Assembly (NCBI GenBank): GCA_034440575.1
Contig: JAOTOL010001371.1
Span: 62,001-126,000, forward strand
Direction: 5' to 3'
Origin: Imbricaverruca yamaguchii
Lineage: Eukaryota; Arthropoda; Thecostraca; Neoverrucidae
DNA: 64,000 nucleotides
The notes under the pieces are model-generated. The model worked only from the letters and a program-made list of their open reading frames with translations. It searched no databases and was not told the origin of the DNA. The position numbers were made by a program, and so were the translations under genes. Shown here one piece after another: positions 9,404 to 20,978 of the stretch (the stretch's first letter is position 1; every line of letters starts with the position of its first letter).

Positions 9404-12400
9404 ATGGATCCTTCTGCACCTAAAGTATCAATTGTGCAAATATCTGAGTATATCGGCGATAAAAAACGTTGTGCCATTGAGGGGGAAGCCGTACTAGATG
9501 CAGGGCACATAATTTATTGTGGTACGATTGGGAAAGAACCTGGCAAGGTTACAGTGCAGGCGCTCTGCGTAAAATCCAGCCACCTACGCGAGAAGCCCCA
9601 TGAGCTACATGCTGTGGTTGAGTGTGGAAGATTCTGGGTACAGTGCTCCTGCAAAGCTGGTCTCTCAGAAAGCTGCAAGCATTGCATTGCTCTGCTACTA
9701 TACCTAAACAGGTGAGGAAAGTGAAGTGTTGAATGATTGCTATTATTGACAGAACTGCACATGGATGTAATATTGAAATAGCAAATTAGCTTTAGCAAGG
9801 CGTAAAACCAGTAGGTTCTGACCCCTGATGACATCAGAATTTCCACCTATGCCTGGCATCATGCAAATGTGGAAGCCTTTTTGAATTATTGATGTTGGGA
9901 ATATCTGATTCACCCACAAAGGGCACTTGTGTCTCATAGTTGCACTGGTCTATTTATGTTTTATGTCTACATTCTCTGAAATATGTTGTTATGCCAGAGC
10001 TTGAAGCTCATGCACTTTAGTATTGATAGCACAACACCAACCAAAAGAAGCAATGCTATGCAACAGCAACATTTTGATTGACCTGCTAGTGGTCACACAA
10101 CACCGGTATCCACCATGATAATTGTATGCACTTCAAACTCCTTTTAGGGTAAGAGAGAAACATGACAAAGTATTTCAGATACTTTTATTCTTATTCAGAT
10201 AAGGCATTTCAAGAAGACAATTTGTTGATGATGCATACTTCTTGAAGTGACTAAGATGATGTTCAGTTTAGATACAAAATAAATCCATTCCATGTTTTTT
10301 TTTTACCATCAAGCAAAGGAGATAAGGCTACGCTTGGATGATTCTATTTTAATTTGCACATTTTTAGAAATGTTTGTGCATTGTTTGAGGATAATTAATT
10401 TCAATTCTTCTCTCAACTTGAAATGTTACACTAGGATAAGTTTTAAGATGGTAAATTTGTGCTTAAGGTGTTTTATAATTTTGGGGAATTTCTTTTTCCA
10501 ATGCAATGTTTCTGGATGTGATCAACGTGATGTGACTACCTATTTTATGTGCAAATGCTCACTTTTCAGTTTGCATGTAAAATAACACGAACAAGGGGAC
10601 TTTGAATTAGGTAGCATAGCTGTATGCCCATTGCAGTATATTTGCCCCAAAACCCAATAAACAAACAAGAATTAGGCAACGTAACTAAAAAAAAGTAATT
10701 TTAGAAAATAATATGGATTAATCTAACCCAACTCCCATGTATGCAAGAAACAGATTGAAAAAAAGTGGAGTCGAAGCGCCCCTAAGCCCAAATAACTAAC
10801 TGAAAAAATGGAACATGCTAAGCCTTTTTCACTATGTTCCGAACCAAAAAACAAAGTAACATAACCTATCCAAACCTGCTGTTGGGAAAGAAGCTGATTA
10901 AATCAAACAAATGTGTATATTTTTAACAAAAACTGACCAAGCCTTACCTAACCAACACTACAACACCCACCCTTTAAGTCTGCTTCATGCAGGGAAATAT
11001 GTAGAAGACTTGTCTCGTTAATACAATGCGTGAGACGAAATGTACGACCCTCAATATACCAGGAGGTGCTGGGTTTACTCAACATCAAAAGTAGCGTTAG
11101 GGATCATGCTATATTACTCAACGTTTCGGCCAGGGGCCATCATCAGGAGTGATATAAAAAATGGCAGGGTTAACAATTGAAAAAACGCGGGAAGAAAGCG
11201 TGCAAAAATACACGTGAAACACAGAAAAGCATCTCCATTCCTGCAGACACTACAAGAAACTCCAAACCAGAAATCAACTAGGTCAAGATAAAATCCTCTG
11301 AGGAAGCCCGGGCCGATGGTCCATATACATATCGACACATATATAGACATATATCGAATGTAACGCTTAATACATAAAATATAATTTATGTTCATGTAAT
11401 TTTATCTAAATAAAATTGTAATTTTATCTAAATAAAATTACATGAACATAAATTATATTTTATGTATTAAGCGTTACATTCGATATATGTCTATATATGT
11501 GTCGATATGTATATGGACCATCGGCCCGGGCTTCCTCAGAGGATTTTATCTTGACCTAGTTGATTTCTGGTTTGGAGTTTCTTGTAGTGTCTGCAGGAAT
11601 GGAGATGCTTTTCTGTGTTTCACGTGTATTTTTGCACGCTTTCTTCCCGCGTTTTTTTCAATTGTTAACCCTGCCATTTTTTATATCACTCCTGATGATG
11701 GCCCCTGGCCGAAACGTTGAGTAATATAGCATGATCCCTAACGCTACTTTTGATGTTGAGTAAACCCAGCACCTCCTGGTATATTGAGGGTCGTACATTT
11801 CGTCTCACGTAATGTCTAAAACCCAGGAGCATCTAAGAGCCATTCTTCGTTGTATTAAACATTCGTTAATACAATGTAGCACAATACTTCCTATAAAATA
11901 CCATCATACCTTTTCTTTGAAACGATTTCACCTTCAACCCCTTTTGATATCATCTCCCATATGAACTGAAAAGTATGCATTAGAACCAGAATTGAGGGGT
12001 CACATCATCTTAGTCAGTTCAAGAAGTATGCTCTTACAAATTGTTTTCTTGAAATTCCTTGGGAGCCCCAGGAGACATTTTAGAACACTGACATAAATAT
12101 GCTTTGACAATGCATATCCAACATCAATGCAAATTGTTTTCTTGAAATTCCTTATCTGAATTAAAATACAAGTGTCTCAATTAGTTTGTCTGTCCAGGAA
12201 CTTGTGCAAATTTCAGTGTATTGAAGCATCAGTCAACAGGTGCAAATATTTCGGTGCTGATGCACATCATCAAGGCATGTGTCATGCTTTTCATCTAGAC
12301 AGACACCCAGGCCTCAGGAGACATTTCGGAACACTGACATAAATAGACCTTGACAATGCATACCAATGTCAATGCATATTTGTAAGCTGATGCAGGCAAT

Positions 12401-14128
12401 GCATTAGGAGGCAGATCTACCAATTGTATTATGGCAGGGGGCACTTTTTGAGGAGAGGATTCATGTATCCAGAGGTAGCATCTTTTAACCTTACAGAAAT
12501 TATCTCAGCAGAGGAACACTGATTGGGGGTGGGTACACTCAAGCATCTGAGGGGCAGCCCTTCTCACTCAAAGAGAGGTTGTATGTGTGGTGTGGCTGTG
12601 GCACACCTTGCCTAATGATCCACCACTATAATGCGTATTTGCACCAAAGAGCACCAATGCTCATTAATGGCTGATGCCTGGTGTGCACCAATTTTCTGTT
12701 CTGGTCATCCTTCACTTCCAGAAGTTACTTCCTCGTTTCTTTCTGCCAAATTCACCTGAATGCCTTGCCAATCTGACCTGTTTTGAAAAACAAGTGCACA
12801 GCAGTAATTGTTGTTCAACACATTTGTGTGTAAAATAATATATAAAGCATATCTAGGGTCTACAATTGTTTGAAATTTCGGTAAACCACAGCCGTTAGCT
12901 AATGGTCTTCTTCTGGATATAAAGAAGGGATTATCAAAACTTAGAACCCTTGAATTCCTTCGTATGTTCAGTAACATGTTTGTTTGATTTTGTTTTTGTT
13001 TGCCAATGTATGTTCGGGTATGCATGATGCTTCTGATGGTGTTGTGTATATTCATTATTGATGTTGTTTCACTTTCTCAGGGTATCCCTGCAAGAGCTGA
13101 AAGAGTTGAGCTGCACTGACACCACCCAGAAGTGGGGGCGTTCTGCAACTGCCGGCGTATGTCCACCGGTACCAGTAGAAGAGCTCTGCCATGTGGGTAC
13201 TATTAAGTATCAGGAACGAAGTGGTCCATCAAACCCTGGGCTGTACACAGATGATCTGCTGTCCGTTGCTCCAAAGTCTGCTCTAGCCTTGCATCGCAAG
13301 CGCCGCTTAGTAGATAATAGCGATAACAAGAGCCCACCTGAGAAGAGCTGCAAATCACTGGCCAAATTAGTCACTTCCAGGGCACCTATCCCTTCCTCAA
13401 GACAGACGCCAATGATGGAAAAGGAGGAAGCTTTTTTCAATAGGTTTGTGCTTGTGACATGTGATGGTGCTGCCAAGATCTGTTCGGCCACCTTGTCACA
13501 GACAGGCAATGTGTGGGAAAATGAGAGAAGGGTGCGGATGACAGCCAGCTGTGCCTATCAGTGGCTTACGTACAAGGGTCCAAATTGGGAGGAAAAGGTG
13601 ACTAGGTTCTTCAAGAACCGTGAAGTCTTCCAGGGCAACTCGGCAACGGCCCACGGCCAGCATTACGAACCACGTGCAATCGAGCTATATGCTGAGTGTT
13701 CTGGTAGCCAGGTCGAGCGACTGGGCCTTGTAGTGCCACCTAGTGCTCCGTGGCTAGGCTGTTCACCAGACGGCGTTGTTGTACAAAATGGCGATATCAA
13801 GAAGCTCCTTGAGGTAAAGTGCCCCTTCGCAGGCAAGGATATGAAGCTGGAGACCGTCGTCGCCACAAACCAACTGAAGTACTTGGACTGCTCAATGAAG
13901 GAAGATATACGTCTGAAGAAGAAGCACACCTATTATGGGCAGGTACAGCTGAGTTTGGCGATACTGGACCTTCCGAGCTGCGATCTCCTCGTGTATGGTG
14001 CAAAAGGAGACGAGATCATCATCATCAGTGTGAAACGAGACGAGGCATTCATCTCGTCAATGCTCAAGAAGCTTGAACTGGTCTATTTCCAGCATGTGCT
14101 ACCATACTTGGCAAAGACCTTCGGATAA
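9404..14128 (+). CDS. SWIM zinc-finger / YqaJ-type nuclease (transposon-encoded)
   Basis: Two exons, 9404-9711 and 13081-14128, join in phase (2+1) through GT-AG sites (AG|GTGAGG ... CTTTCTCAG|G) to give 451 residues. Residues 81-93 form a SWIM zinc finger (CSC...CKH). The second exon holds a PD-(D/E)xK nuclease fold of the YqaJ/lambda-exonuclease type: a G-x2-YEPRAIELY segment, then LGCSPDGVV with the metal-binding Asp, then LLEVKCPF with the E-x-K pair. Such proteins digest DNA ends and accompany recombinases in viruses and in some eukaryotic transposons. The gene converges on a THAP-DDE transposase inside a large inverted repeat, so it probably serves transposition. The reading frame and catalytic residues look intact. 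The start was chosen at the first in-frame ATG after a stop-free leader. Confidence 0.8.
10768..10801 (+). mobile_element. 3' tail of the RNase H-bearing LINE family
   Basis: 'gtcgaagcgcccctaagccc' followed by 'aaataactaactg' matches the 3' end of the LINE at 44221-45565, seen there on the minus strand. Further tails lie near 25515-25552 (+) and 20380-20410 (-). These are extreme 5'-truncated insertions. Confidence 0.55.
11029..11863. mobile_element. 835-bp palindromic insertion with 13-bp flanking direct repeats
   Basis: Bases 11029-11413 recur in reverse complement at about 11425-11809 with almost no differences, forming a hairpin with ~380-bp arms. A visible difference is one base in a T/A run near 11174 and 11655. 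The insertion plus a 54-bp right tail is bounded by 'cgttaatacaatg' at 11016-11028 and again at 11864-11876, which looks like a target-site duplication. Each arm carries CTGATGATGGCC..GGCCGAAACG, which resembles the core order of a hammerhead ribozyme. Inverted terminal repeats with such motifs are known in Penelope-like elements, so a truncated Penelope-like copy is a reasonable guess. No reverse transcriptase is present. Confidence 0.75.
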
Positions 14129-14239
14129 ATAGGCCATCACGGTTGGCCGTCTGTGACTTGGCTCGCGGACCATCAGTGGTGCAGGGCGTCCACCATCTTG
14201 TGCAGCGTGCCGGCCGTCAGGGTGCCACGCGCCTGCTGT

Positions 14240-14990
14240 CTGCAGTGCCGCTCGCCGGCCGTCAGTGGTGCTGCGCTCCAGTCGTTGCTGGTGCAGCCTC
14301 AGCTGTGGTGCCGCTCGTCGGCCGTCAGTGGTGCTGCGCTCCAGTCGTTGCTGGTGCAGCCTCAGCTGTGGTGCCGCTCGCCGGCCGTCAGTGGTGCTGC
14401 GCTCCAGTCGTTGCTGGTGCAGCCTCAGCTGTGGTGCCGCTCGCCGGCCGTCAGTGGTGCTGCGCTCCAGTCGTTGCTGGTGCAGCCTCAGCTGTGGTGC
14501 CGCTCGCCGGCCCTCAGTGGTGCTGCGCTCCAGTCGTTGCTGGTGCAGCCTCAGCTGTGGTGCCGCTCGCCGGCCGTCAGTGGTGCTGCGCTCCAGTCGT
14601 TGCTGGTGCAGCCTCAGCTGTGGTGCCGCTCGCCGGCCGTCAGTGGTGCTGCGCTCCAGTCGTTGCTGGTGCAGCCTCAGCTGTGGTGCCGCTCGCCGGC
14701 CGTCAGTGGTGCTGCGCTCCAGTCGTTGCTGGTGCAGCCTCAGCTGTGGTGCCGCTCGCCGGCCGTCAGTGGTGCTGCGCTCCGGCCGGTGCTGGTGAAA
14801 CTCCGTCTGCAGTGCCGCTCGCCGGCCGCCAGTGGTGTTGCGCTCCGGCCGGTGCTGGTGAAACTCCGTCTGCAGTGCCGCTCGCCGGCCGTCAGTGGTG
14901 TTGCGCTCCAGTCGTTCCTGGTGCAGCCTCAGCTGCGGTGCCGCTCGCCGGCCGTCAGTGGTGCTGCGCTCCAGTCGTCGGGCAGTAGTT
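14240..14990. repeat. 63-bp minisatellite between two convergent stop codons
   Basis: About twelve 63-bp units of the type 'gtgccgctcgccggccgtca', 'gtggtgctgcgctccagtcg', 'ttgctggtgcagcctcagct' plus 'gtg'. Central units are nearly identical; the distal ones vary. Because 63 is a multiple of three, up to five frames remain open, creating long spurious ORFs on both strands. It fills most of the gap between the nuclease stop (14128) and the transposase stop (15245). Confidence 0.95.
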
Positions 14991-15244
14991 TCACCACGTC
15001 GAAGTACCTCGCGCGCGTTTCGGATTGACGGCCGTAACATGACCTCACTGTGGTGTACGTGATACAGAAAACACAAATACGATATATTGGATCAAGTCAG
15101 TGTCCGTGAATTCCCTACAAACCGCCGAAACCACCCACATGGTGGCAGGCTGGTCAAACTCAATCACACACACACACACACGCAAACAAACACATAGCCT
15201 ATGTACGAAGCGCATACTCATACCACTTCATAACCTCGACCATC

Positions 15245-18200
15245 CTAGGCGTCGATCGCGAACTTGTCTTCCGCAAGAATTGGAGAGCACAGGCTGGTAA
15301 GCCCACAGATGACATTGAGCAATGATGACACATATGGCACCATCCTCCACGGCAGTTTCGCATTCAAAATACTGAATTGCCTCAAACGTCCGATTACCCT
15401 TTCAACGTGTACTCGAGCTCGAGCAAGATCTGCAGTGTGCAACGCATCAGACTTAGGCAGCTGTTTCTGCTTGCGGAGGTACGGGGGCCGATGGAGGGCG
15501 ATGCCGCGTTGAAAAAGTGCATCATCTATGAGAAAGCCTTTATCGGCCATCACGGCATCTACAAATGGTTCCAGCTTCTCGCACAGTCCGCTATGCTCAA
15601 GTATAAATTTGTCGGACACTCGTCCACCATACACACGACTCACAAATGTCACAGTACCCGCGGGCGATACACCAACCATAAACTTCACAGTGTGTGTGCC
15701 TTTATAGTGGGAGTAAGTAGCCAGCCTACAAGAGAGACATTTTGTACGCTCGACAGGTACCTCAGTGCAGTCAACTACCACTCTGGTGTTTTTGTATTTC
15801 CCAAAGCAACGTGGCATATTTGCCATTACCTCGGCTTTGTCTGGCCACAAGATTGCGTCACTTAGCACTGCACTTAGAGTTGGCAAAGTCTGATAGAAGA
15901 TATTACTACATGCAGTTCCGGATTTACGACAGAGTATTGCCAAAAAGCTGAAAGAAAGATTGAGCTTAAGCTTCATACATACAAGAATGATGCCTGTGGA
16001 CATGTCTATATCCTTCCCTACTTGTTTCTTGCAGCAGGTGTCAAGTGCATTAAGCAAAGCAAAACTGTTAATTCCAGTTGCTACTCGCAGCTTTTCTTCT
16101 GTATCCAACATGTTCATGATCGTATGGTTGTGCTGGTTGATGACGTCTGGTGATGATATTCCGTGCTGTTTTAGAACGGAGTGCACGGCGTCCATGCTGG
16201 GCAGCTGAGGTACATTTTCAGTGTCCACCAGAGTTTCATCAGGCACCTCCGCCGACTCTTGGTAGGCAACTAAAGGAGTTACAATTTCGATGTTATGCAA
16301 GTATGAGAAATTATGTACATACACAGATGTTGCACATGACAATGGAGGCTGGGGCTTCGTCAATTTATGAACGTGACCAAAACCAGTTGAACCAATTGTT
16401 CCCATGCAGTTCCACGCCAAGTGTGCAGAAGATTGCATGGCCACGCACCTGTACACCTGCTAAAATATTACAAACAGCATAGTATTGAATGCTGTGATAT
16501 CAATAGCAAGACTAATGTATGCCAAGAAAAGGCACAGCCAATTATCTGAACTATGCGATGGGAAAATTAACAGCATAATTCTGATCAAGGCACTAACCTG
16601 ACTCCTGGAGGATGATCTCAGGGTCAAAGATGCTGTGGACGTGCTCCCCCATGCAGGAAGAGGAGCTCTCAGTTCCTCATGCTGTTCCTGTACATTTTCA
16701 TCTCTGAGTTGTTTTCTCAACCGGCGGAAATCAAGCTGAGCATTCTGCTTTGCAGAAGTAGCTCTAGAACAGCTCAAAACAGGCAGATTTTGAGAAGGCA
16801 AGGTGTTCCTCTTCAAGTAAGGTTTCTTCGATGGGTACGCTGCAATTAGCAACAGAAGTTAGCATAAGAGCATGGAGAGCCACATCTTTCATCCGATCAG
16901 TAAGTGGTCTGAGACCTGAAAAGGGTAAATGGGCACTGAATGACGAAACCTGGTCGATGCACCCTAAAACTCAAATAACCAACCAACCAATCAATTCGAT
17001 TAGTGCCTACCTATATTTCATAGCAATTGCGAAAAATAACAGCAAAGCATGCCATATTAGCTTGCAGAAAAATGGGAATTAAATATTTATAGAGTAATCA
17101 TTCAATTTTTCACTGGCACATGTTCATGGATACATCAACCACTGCGATTGCCGACATTGGTGCAGCATTAATGTGGGACAAGTATAACAATTACAACATG
17201 AGTATGCATGCTACATTACCCAACATTAGGTATACAATAGTGGTGAATCCCTGATTATGCAACACCAATAGCAGAATTACTCTGGAAAGAAGACCAAGAA
17301 AGCGAAGAATCATGAGACCAAAATGTAGCAGTTTTTATCTAAGCTAATGTACTGTCAAGCAAATGAACCTTCAGAGTGAATATTAAGAGGTAAGAAAATA
17401 GATTTAGAATTATATGTTACTTGGAAAGTGTTTGGTTCGGAACTGGCATTTCCACTTAGTATAATATTTTGTAGATCAGTTTCACATAATGACATTCCAA
17501 CCGATTGGAAAAGGGCAAATGTAGTTCCTATTTTCAAGAAAGGAGAAAGAGGGAAAGTTGAAAACTATAGGCCAATAAGTCTCACATCCCTAGTCTGCAA
17601 GGTACTCGAATCAATTATCAAGGATAGAATAGTTAGTTATCTGGAAGGTAGCAGATTGATTCAAGATACTCAACATGGATTTAGAAAAGGACGATCGTGT
17701 CTCACAAACCTCTTGGACTTTTTGAACTTCGCCACAGAACAATTTGATCAGGGAAATCAGGTTGATGTAGCATATCTTGACTTTAGTAAGGCCTTTGACA
17801 AGGTACCCCATAAACGGTTAATGATACAGCTTCAGTCCCATGGTATTGCAGGTAGCATCTTAAAATGGATAGAGTTGTGGCTTTCAGATAGACAGCAAAG
17901 AGTGACGCTAAATGGTACAAAGTCATCATGGCAAAATGTTCTTAGTGGAGTCCCCCAGGGGTCAGTACTAGGGCCATTACTGTTCATTATATTTGTAAAT
18001 AACATTGAAAGTGGCCTAAGCAGTAAAGTTTTGAAATTTGCAGATGATTTGAAGGTCTTTAGGGCAATAACAGGTCAGGATGAGCATATCTCGCTGCAAA
18101 AAGACTTAGACGAACTTGTGAAGTGGTCCGAAGAATGGCAAATGAAATTTAACTTTGATAAGTGCAAAATCATGCATGTAGGTAAGCAGCATATGAAGGC

Positions 18201-19569
18201 TCCATACTTGATGGGTGGCCAAGTGCTATCAGTGACTCAACAGGAGAAGGATTTAGGTGTTATTCTAAACACAAAATTGGGGGCATCAGAACAGACCAAG
18301 GAAGCCAGGAAGAAGGCACTGAGAATGCTCGGGGCAATAAATAGGAATGTATCATACAGAAGTGAGGAAGTGATCAGGAAGCTTTACTGTGCATACGTCA
18401 GGCCACATTTGGAATACTGCATCCAAGCTTGGTCTCCTAGCTATGAAAAAGATTGTTGGCTTTTAGAGAGAGTACAAAAGAGGGCTACACAAATGGTTAA
18501 TGGCATAAGCAACCTGGCATATGAGGAAAGATTGAAGAAATTGAATATGTTTTCACTTAGATATAGAAGGCTGAGAGGAGATCTCATCGAGGTCTTTAAA
18601 TTTGTCAATGGTCTGGAGAGGGGATACCTTGGGGAAATGTTTGAATTTAACAGAAATGATGCAATTAGAGGTCATAAATTCAAAATTAAAATTAACCACA
18701 GCAGAACAAGGTTAAGGCAAACTTTCTTCACCAACAGGGTAGTGGAACACTGGAACCAGCTGCCAGAAAACATCGTCAGTAGCAGAACATTGAACATCTT
18801 TAAAAACAGCATAGACAATCATTATAAGAATAGAGGGCTTGCTTTTCAGTATTACAGGGAGGGCTGATTGGCAGATTTGGTGGGCAACTGGTTCAGTGTA
18901 CAGAGTGCAACCAAGAAGGGCCCTTGTGGCTCAGAGTTGCACTGATCTTTTATGTCTTTATGTCTTTATGTCTTTATTTATGTCCATAAGATGCCACTGG
19001 TAAGATATTGTATGCAAAATATATCAAAAGGGTAATAATAAGAGATAGACAAAAAAGAATTCCTTTGATGTAGAAGAATATGGTCAGTTGCATAATAGGC
19101 TTCACCACGAGTCCAAAACTGGCACAAAACTTTATATAAATACCAAATAAATTTGAACGCATCCCTTATGCGCACATGATTTAAATACCGACAATTCCTC
19201 AAGGTTGCTTAATTTTACCTTTTGCATTACATGCTAATTGTACATGTAGATATGCAGTTTATTATTATGTGTATGAAAGCAATATGGTTGAATTACATGC
19301 TGGTAACACCAATAGTTTTATGAAGCCTTCATCCATATATACATACCAGAAAGTATATAATCATCCTTCTTGAAGTGCTTGCTGCATACCTTCATGTGCC
19401 TTGATGCTTTCTTGCCCATTTTTAAAATGTTGTGCCACTTTTTTGAAAGTAACTTATCTCTCGGGAAGCGATGGAAGCTGACTTCAGGTTCCCTCCTGTG
19501 CAATGATTTGCATTGTGGAACACAACAATATGTATTGGACTTGCTCACCTTATCCACTTGATTCATCAT
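15245..19569 (-). CDS. THAP-domain DDE transposase (DDE_Tnp_4-like)
   Basis: Three minus-strand exons join in phase: 19569-19347 (THAP), 16839-16598 (Lys/Arg-rich linker) and 16456-15245 (catalytic), giving about 558 residues. The THAP zinc finger shows CCVPQC ... VCSKHF with aromatic residues between, typical of DNA binding to transposon ends. The catalytic region shows a DDE triad: Asp near 384 (VVVDCTEV), Asp near 460 (MADKGF) and Glu near 507 (ARVHVERVIGRLR), in the style of the DDE_Tnp_4 group. Donors and acceptors are canonical (TCTG|GTATGT, TTGCAG|CG, CAG|GTTAGT, TTTAGCAG|GTG). No stop or frameshift is visible, so it may be active or recently active. Pairing with a YqaJ nuclease suggests an ISL2EU-type element; that assignment is from memory and should be checked. 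Confidence 0.8.
17428..18867 (+). CDS. LINE reverse transcriptase (5'-truncated, ORF open)
   Basis: A 479-residue open frame with the ordered motifs of a non-LTR reverse transcriptase: FKKG and NYRPISLTS near residue 46, GFRKGRSC, LDFSKAFDKVPH near 113, GVPQGSVLGPLLF, and the catalytic FADD near 203, followed by the thumb and a C-terminal region ending NHYKNRGLAF. The endonuclease half expected upstream is absent, so the copy is 5'-truncated and has no genuine start codon (the frame opens on a non-ATG codon). The ORF shows no stop, so the insertion is probably young. It lies in the transposase intron on the opposite strand. The clade looks CR1-like, but that is a guess. Confidence 0.85.
   Translation: MFGSELAFPLSIIFCRSVSHNDIPTDWKRANVVPIFKKGERGKVENYRPISLTSLVCKVLESIIKDRIVSYLEGSRLIQDTQHGFRKGRSCLTNLLDFLNFATEQFDQGNQVDVAYLDFSKAFDKVPHKRLMIQLQSHGIAGSILKWIELWLSDRQQRVTLNGTKSSWQNVLSGVPQGSVLGPLLFIIFVNNIESGLSSKVLKFADDLKVFRAITGQDEHISLQKDLDELVKWSEEWQMKFNFDKCKIMHVGKQHMKAPYLMGGQVLSVTQQEKDLGVILNTKLGASEQTKEARKKALRMLGAINRNVSYRSEEVIRKLYCAYVRPHLEYCIQAWSPSYEKDCWLLERVQKRATQMVNGISNLAYEERLKKLNMFSLRYRRLRGDLIEVFKFVNGLERGYLGEMFEFNRNDAIRGHKFKIKINHSRTRLRQTFFTNRVVEHWNQLPENIVSSRTLNIFKNSIDNHYKNRGLAFQYYREG
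18868..18980 (+). mobile_element. 3' UTR and ATGTCTTT tail of the LINE
   Basis: The stop is followed by 'ggttcagtgtacagagtgca', 'gggcccttgtggctcagagt' and three to four ATGTCTTT units. The same 3' UTR marks other copies at 1-52, 6775-6900 (-) and 21998-22140, and a weaker one near 9930. Confidence 0.75.
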
Positions 19570-19617
19570 GTTCACAGCTTTGCAAGAGCCCTCACACTCT
19601 CAAATTTCAAGGACCCG

Positions 19618-19665
19618 AAATAGTATGAGTTACAAGGACCCGAAATAGTATGTTTCTGATAGCGC
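19618..19665. repeat. Short tandem direct repeat in transposase 5' region
   Basis: 'caaggacccgaaatagtatg' occurs twice, about 27 bp apart, upstream of the THAP exon start at 19569. It may be part of the transposase leader or a transposase-binding site; neither is shown. Confidence 0.5.
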
Positions 19666-19867
19666 GCCAGATTTGTCACACTTTTATCCCACCAACTGTA
19701 GTTCAACGTTTCTGCCGGCAGGCGGCAACCCTTTCGCCTTGAACGGTCAATAGTTCAGCGATAATTCCATTAGGTGGCAAGCCACAGTTTGAGCCATCAG
19801 CCGTTGAGGCGCTAAGTTTGAATCGCTTTACGCGCTGCAGGGGTGGATCGCAGCGGTTCGCTCAGTC

Positions 19868-19939
19868 GCCCGGCTAGCTCAGTCGGTAGAGCACGGGACT
19901 CTTAATCCCGGGGTCGTGGGTTCGAGCCCCACGTTGGGC
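19868..19939 (+). tRNA. tRNA-Lys-CTT: tRNA-Lys(CTT) copy in right arm (plus orientation)
   Basis: The 72-nt body is identical to the gene at 3085. The discriminator is T and a TTTT run follows a few bases downstream. The leader 'gcgctgcaggggtggatcgc' and trailer 'ctccgtggacagtgtgagct' are shared with the other arm copies. Confidence 0.85.
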
Positions 19940-20978
19940 TACCATTTTCTCCGTGGACAGTGTGAGCTACCAAGTGAAAGCACGTTTACCTATTACGACC
20001 CCAGCACACTTCGAAACCGTTGGCGTCCAATAATATAAGTTCAATAATAGGTCATCTATTCATACTACTCTGTACGGTTATGACAACTAGCTGCTTGCTG
20101 TGTACAACAAGCTGCTTGCTTTACTTCCCAGAATTCAATTTATTGTAATGCATGTCCTGTAATTAAATCTTCCCATGACCCTGAATACAGCGTGGATGGT
20201 AGATCATGATGGAAAAATAATTGTTGCCACAGCTGTATGCTGCTTCTTGGTGTCATATTGAGACCATAGTCAATATGGATACAAATACTGGGATGCTCAT
20301 ATGAAAATTTCGTCATCTGCGTATTGCGTGTACTAAAATCTAAAATATCATTGCAGGGTATGATAATATTGAATATTAGTTAGTTATTAGGGCTTAAGGG
20401 CGCATCGACTATATTGGAATATATTGAATATAAAAACAACTGCGGATTGTATTGAGTTCAGGCCAGGAATGTTGTTTGAATGTGCTTTTTTGTGGGGGTG
20501 GGTGTGTTCTCCTCACTGTTGGGCTTTGCCCTCCAATCATGGGCGTCGCCACCGCTGGGGTCCCTCCCCTAAAACCCTAATAACTAACTAACCGCTGAGG
20601 TCCCCTGGTTCCGAATCCCATCTTATGTTTTTCCGGTGGGGTCAGACTTAAATTGGAAAACTGGTAAATATCTTCAATATACGGTATATTGCTTAAGTTT
20701 CCCAGTGTGTGCATCAGGTGGTGCCCGAATCGGGCGGATGGACTCGGCCAACAGTGCCGCCACCTCGGGTCCACCAGACGTGTCTCCGACGCGGTTAATG
20801 CCACCATGGTCCGCGACGCCCGACGAGTGGGTCGGCCTACCTGCCTGAGGCGTCATTAGATGTGTGCTACACCCGGAAGGGCTGTGCGGCTATTGCAATT
20901 TGTATGTCATTATGGGTGGCAAAACAGCATTGCAGAACTTGTATTATTGGACGCCAACGGTTTCGAAGTGTGCCGGGG

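Larger units (their letters stand above)
9712..13080 (+). other. Intron of the nuclease gene, filled with repeats
   Basis: This 3.4-kb intron contains a LINE-tail-like phrase (9930-9975), a LINE 3' tail at 10768-10801, the 835-bp palindrome insertion (11029-11863), and outer segments that are reverse complements of each other (about 10170-10265 and 11995-12180). A direct repeat built around 'gaacactgacataaata' occurs near 12080 and 12330. No further exon is needed for phase. Confidence 0.65.
16599..19346 (-). other. Transposase introns; second one interrupted by a LINE
   Basis: The short intron lies at 16457-16597 and the long one at 16840-19346. The long intron contains the LINE at about 17400-18977 in the opposite direction to the host gene. 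The remaining intronic DNA is AT-rich with no other recognised feature. Confidence 0.65.

Noticed and set aside
11114..11720. Two 92-93-residue ORFs with the same start (MNINYILCIKRYIR)
   Set aside because: They are the two arms of the palindrome; the ends differ by one base in a T run and no domain is visible.
14099..15076. 325-residue minus-strand ORF and 281-291-residue plus-strand ORFs
   Set aside because: They are translations of a 63-bp tandem array that is open in many frames; no domain is present.
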